Shown here piece after piece: positions 5,602 through 8,069 of a DNA stretch of 8,069 bases; position 1 is the stretch's first letter; the number at the start of each line of letters is the position of its first letter. Origin of the DNA: Candidatus Aerophobota bacterium. Lineage in GTDB: Bacteria > Aerophobota > Aerophobia > Aerophobales > B3-G15. The DNA is taken from NCBI GenBank assembly GCA_030607715.1, contig JAUWJM010000071.1:1-8069 (forward strand), written 5' to 3'. Both the position numbers and the translations under genes were made by a program. Under the pieces are notes generated by a model. The model had not been told where the DNA came from and did no database searches. It was given only the letters and a program-made list of their open reading frames with translations.

Positions 5602-6761
5602 TTTGATCTCCTTACCAAATCTTTGTAAAGTGCCTCTATTTTAGAGATACTCTTATCTATATTATGGCTGCAGGCAACCTTATAAGATTGCTCCTGCATT
5701 GATCTTTTTAGATTCTCACTGGAAATTATTCTTTTTATCTTTCTCACCGCATCCTGAGGATCTGTCAAACTAAAAGTATATCCGTTAATACCTTTTCTCA
5801 CAAGTTCCCGGGCCGCACTATCTTTGCTATCACTTACCAAAATAGCATTTTTCATAGCCATTGCCTCTAAAAGAACTATACTCTGAAGCTCATAAAAAGA
5901 GGGAAGGATAAAAATTTCTGCTGTCCCATAAACACAGACTAACTCTTCCCCTTCTAAATAATTAGTAAAGATAACAGATTTATCCAAACCCATTTTAAAA
6001 GACTGCTTTACCAATTTGTCCTTTAAACTCCCCCACCCCACTATCAATAGCTTAACTGGAAAACTATCCTGATTTAAGATACTCATTATGAAAAGTAAAT
6101 ATTCCACATTTTTTTCTCTGCTTAATCTTCCCACATAAAGCAAAATAGGGTCTTTGCCCAGATTGTACTTTTCTCTAAATTTCTCAGATTCTTTCTTCCC
6201 AATCTTAACATAATTAAAGATATCCATATCAACCCCATTGCTCACTACCTCTACAGGTCTGGAAGAATACCTTCTTAAAATATCTCGAGCAAAAAATGAA
6301 GGGGTAACTACTACATTCCCCCGGCAGTAATAGTAAGAAAACCACTTTTCTATTAGCCACCTTAAAGGAAGTAAAAAGGCTGATGAGGAAGGGAAAACAT
6401 TTCCGAGCTGAACATGAAATCCTAAAACAACGGGAATCTTTAGTCTCCTGGCAGCTTTAATGCTTTGCCATCCCAGAAAAGTAGGAAGATTAATATGAAC
6501 AATTTCCACTTTTTCCTTTTTTAAAATAAAAATAAGAGTAGCTAAATTAGGAAAAGCAAAATAACCTCTCTTTTGGGGAATGGGGAAGCTAAGAAATCTA
6601 AATACCTTGATCTCTTTAACTTTTGGTGGATGGGGAACCCGGGAAGTTAAAAAAACAACTTGATGACCTCTTTGCTGCAACTTTAAGCAAAACCTCTGGA
6701 TAGCTACCCCTTCCCCTCCCCAGGCAGGGAAAGCCTGATCAGAGATCACACAGATTTTCAT
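5598..6761 (-). CDS. GT4-family glycosyltransferase
   Basis: The 387-residue protein has a GT-B fold layout of family GT4, retaining enzymes that move sugars from nucleotide sugars to lipids or polysaccharides at the cytoplasmic face of the membrane. The N-terminal Rossmann half starts MKICVISDQAFPAWGGEG, with the usual Gly-rich donor/acceptor loop, and includes VEIVHINLPT (85-94) and the conserved SNGVDMDIF (174-182). The C-terminal half shows YVGRLSREKNVE (209-220), a conserved LPSFYE and the EX7E motif as Glu291 and Glu299 (ELQSIVLLEAMA). The shape resembles diacylglycerol glucosyltransferases and mannosyltransferases, but donor and acceptor cannot be assigned. No signal peptide or transmembrane segment is seen. 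Its start overlaps the upstream membrane-protein gene by 23 bases and its stop overlaps the HPS-RraA start by 4. The surrounding MurG-like and flippase-like genes suggest glycolipid or envelope-glycan assembly, which is inference. Confidence 0.9.
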   Translation of the reverse strand: MKICVISDQAFPAWGGEGVAIQRFCLKLQQRGHQVVFLTSRVPHPPKVKEIKVFRFLSFPIPQKRGYFAFPNLATLIFILKKEKVEIVHINLPTFLGWQSIKAARRLKIPVVLGFHVQLGNVFPSSSAFLLPLRWLIEKWFSYYYCRGNVVVTPSFFARDILRRYSSRPVEVVSNGVDMDIFNYVKIGKKESEKFREKYNLGKDPILLYVGRLSREKNVEYLLFIMSILNQDSFPVKLLIVGWGSLKDKLVKQSFKMGLDKSVIFTNYLEGEELVCVYGTAEIFILPSFYELQSIVLLEAMAMKNAILVSDSKDSAARELVRKGINGYTFSLTDPQDAVRKIKRIISSENLKRSMQEQSYKVACSHNIDKSISKIEALYKDLVRRSK

Positions 6762-7761
6762 CCTTTTTCTTTCCCCAGAAATATTTTACTCCCAGGTGAA
6801 CACCTAAACCTCCCGCAACTGCAACTGCTATTAAATCAGTAATTCTAACCATTAAACTATAAGCGAGCGCGCGTTGTGAACCTACTCCTATTAGTCGATA
6901 AATCCCTACTTCTCCTAACTCAAATATCCCTAAAGCACCAGGAGTAAGCTGAAAGGCAAGAATTATATGGGTCAGAGCGTAAAGCAGAGCAAGCGGAGAT
7001 AAACTAAAAACAGTATTAAGAAACCAAAAGAAAATAGAGGGCTTGATAAGGATAAGACCTCCTGCTAAAAGATCCAGTAAAAAAGCAAATAAAGTAGTTC
7101 TCTTGTGTTGTCGGAAGGCTGAAAAGACTTCCCCTTCCACTTTAGCTATAATGGGTTCAATCCTGGATATAGTCTTAGAAAAAGGTTTTATTCTTCCTAT
7201 GAGGATAACCGAACGAGAAAGGTATCTACTTTGAAAAAGAAAACTAAACAAAAGCAATCCCATGCCAAGGGCAAAAAGAATATTAATTCCTACTAAAGAC
7301 CAGTAAACCTGCCAGGAAAGATTATAGTCAATTAAAGTCCAGACACTACCCAAAAAAATATAAAATAAAACTGCTCCCAGCTCCAGAAACTTATCCACAA
7401 CCACACTGGCCCCTATCTTAGTCATAGAAAGACGAAATTTTTTGCCTAAGATATAAATTTTCACTGGCTCTCCCCCTATATACATAGAAGGAGTAAGATA
7501 GCTAATGGAGGAGCCTATGAATTTAGCTATTAGAACATCTTTAAAGGGAAGATTATGGCCATAGGATTTTAAAATTATTTGCCAGGAGATGCTTCCAATT
7601 AAAAGAATTAAAAAGGCATTACCAATGAAAATCCCTGCTCCCAGCAGACCAACTTCTCTCACATTAGAAAATATTCCTACCACATTAAAAAAATAAAATA
7701 TTAAAACTACCAGAATGACCCCTATCACACCAGAAAGAATAACAAACAGATTTTTTTTCAT
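6739..7761 (-). CDS. UPF0104 / LPG-synthase-type flippase-like membrane protein
   Basis: The 340-residue protein is strongly hydrophobic, with about eight likely membrane helices, near residues 5-27, 39-62, 75-95, 116-145, 152-176, 222-248, 252-275 and 298-326. It carries the two hallmarks of the UPF0104 (lysylphosphatidylglycerol synthase TM / AglD-like) family: YIGGEPVKIYIL (94-105) and TPGALGIFELGE (273-284). The membrane half of MprF in this family flips lysyl-phosphatidylglycerol, and archaeal AglD relatives act in lipid-linked glycan assembly. No aminoacyl-transferase domain is attached, so only the membrane half is present. Its ATG overlaps the stop of the upstream glycosyltransferase as ATGA, with no good Shine-Dalgarno, so initiation probably depends on translational coupling. 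A role in moving a glycolipid made by its two glycosyltransferase neighbours is plausible but inferred. Family membership is fairly secure; the transported substrate is unknown. Confidence 0.85.
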   Translation of the reverse strand: MKKNLFVILSGVIGVILVVLIFYFFNVVGIFSNVREVGLLGAGIFIGNAFLILLIGSISWQIILKSYGHNLPFKDVLIAKFIGSSISYLTPSMYIGGEPVKIYILGKKFRLSMTKIGASVVVDKFLELGAVLFYIFLGSVWTLIDYNLSWQVYWSLVGINILFALGMGLLLFSFLFQSRYLSRSVILIGRIKPFSKTISRIEPIIAKVEGEVFSAFRQHKRTTLFAFLLDLLAGGLILIKPSIFFWFLNTVFSLSPLALLYALTHIILAFQLTPGALGIFELGEVGIYRLIGVGSQRALAYSLMVRITDLIAVAVAGGLGVHLGVKYFWGKKKDENLCDL

Positions 7762-8069
7762 TGGCCAAATATTAGACGCATAAATTTATCTTCCGCTTCT
7801 TTGGGAGAAAAATCAAGAGATAACCCTTTGTATTTTTTTGCCTTCTCTACATCCGTAGCTAAGTTTAAATTATCCTGAGACACACTGTAAAAATTTTTCT
7901 TACTTCTATGATAATTAGCTAAGTATATCTGCTCAGTTTGCCCGGAAGTAGGAATAAATAGAGCCTTTTTCCCCAGGAAAGCAAGCTCCATCAAAGTTGT
8001 ATAACCGGGCCTGGTAATAATAAGTTTAGCTCTATTCATCATCTCTTCCTGTTTTTTTCTATTTAAACA
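7758..8069 (-). CDS. MurG/GT28-like glycosyltransferase, C-terminal part (5' end outside window)
   Basis: The minus-strand frame is open from the window edge to TGA at 7758-7760, giving 103 C-terminal residues. An ATG at 8042 is internal; the frame continues upstream with CLNRKKQEEM to the edge, so the gene is truncated by the window and not short. The visible part resembles the C-terminal domain of GT28-type enzymes (MurG, MGDG synthase and related UDP-sugar transferases). It has an IITRPGYTTLMELAFLGK segment like the S(R/K)xG-xxTxxE loop that contacts the UDP-sugar, then LFIPTSGQTEQIYLANY, where the usual EQxxNA appears as EQIYLANYH. The tail ending DFSPKEAEDKFMRLIFGQ is poorly conserved. 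Real MurG would be expected among division genes, so an envelope-sugar transferase is more likely here. It is the first visible gene of the minus-strand operon. Confidence 0.75.
   Translation of the reverse strand, partial: CLNRKKQEEMMNRAKLIITRPGYTTLMELAFLGKKALFIPTSGQTEQIYLANYHRSKKNFYSVSQDNLNLATDVEKAKKYKGLSLDFSPKEAEDKFMRLIFGQ

Noticed and set aside
7761..7768. Palindrome TTGGCCAA at the start of the membrane-protein gene
   Set aside because: Only 8 bases, within coding sequence, and no second copy; no support for an operator.
7758..8042. A complete 94-residue small protein starting at 8042
   Set aside because: The frame continues upstream to the window edge without a stop and the sequence is the C-terminal domain of a larger glycosyltransferase.

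Overview
The window is AT-rich DNA packed with genes and looks like the chromosome of a diderm (outer-membrane) bacterium. LpxA, the first enzyme of lipid A synthesis, is the main evidence for a diderm envelope. Heavy use of AGA/AGG and ATA codons, TTG starts, and a fused hexulose-6-phosphate synthase/RraA protein of a type common in archaea and anaerobic bacteria suggest an uncultured, probably anaerobic lineage. I cannot assign a phylum from sequence alone. I see no mobile element, CRISPR array, tRNA or rRNA, and no gene-free stretch longer than about 160 bases.

Plus strand, left part (1-1122): the C-terminal end of argininosuccinate synthase (argG) is followed one base later by a complete lpxA. 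The spacer after lpxA holds two overlapping inverted repeats that cannot form at the same time, then a good sigma70-type promoter.

Plus strand, middle (1175-4313): the promoter drives a probable operon of hflX (ribosome-splitting GTPase), rpiB (ribose-5-phosphate isomerase B) and a CNNM/CorC-type membrane protein with two CBS domains. The conserved N-terminus of HflX has no ATG, GTG or TTG codon ahead of it. A strong Shine-Dalgarno sequence instead points to an ATT start.

Minus strand, right part (8069-4315): a tightly coupled operon runs toward the plus-strand one. In transcription order it encodes a partial MurG/GT28-like glycosyltransferase, a flippase-like UPF0104/LPG-synthase membrane protein, a GT4 glycosyltransferase, and the HPS-RraA fusion. 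The genes overlap by 4, 23 and 4 bases. The first three look like a glycolipid or envelope-polymer cassette. The fusion enzyme is metabolically unrelated at first sight and is the oddest member. The two operons meet tail to tail with a single base between stop codons.

The points most worth checking are the HflX start, the HPS-RraA fusion inside a glycosyltransferase operon, and the active-site and acyl-ruler substitutions in LpxA. I found no convincing wholly new system.
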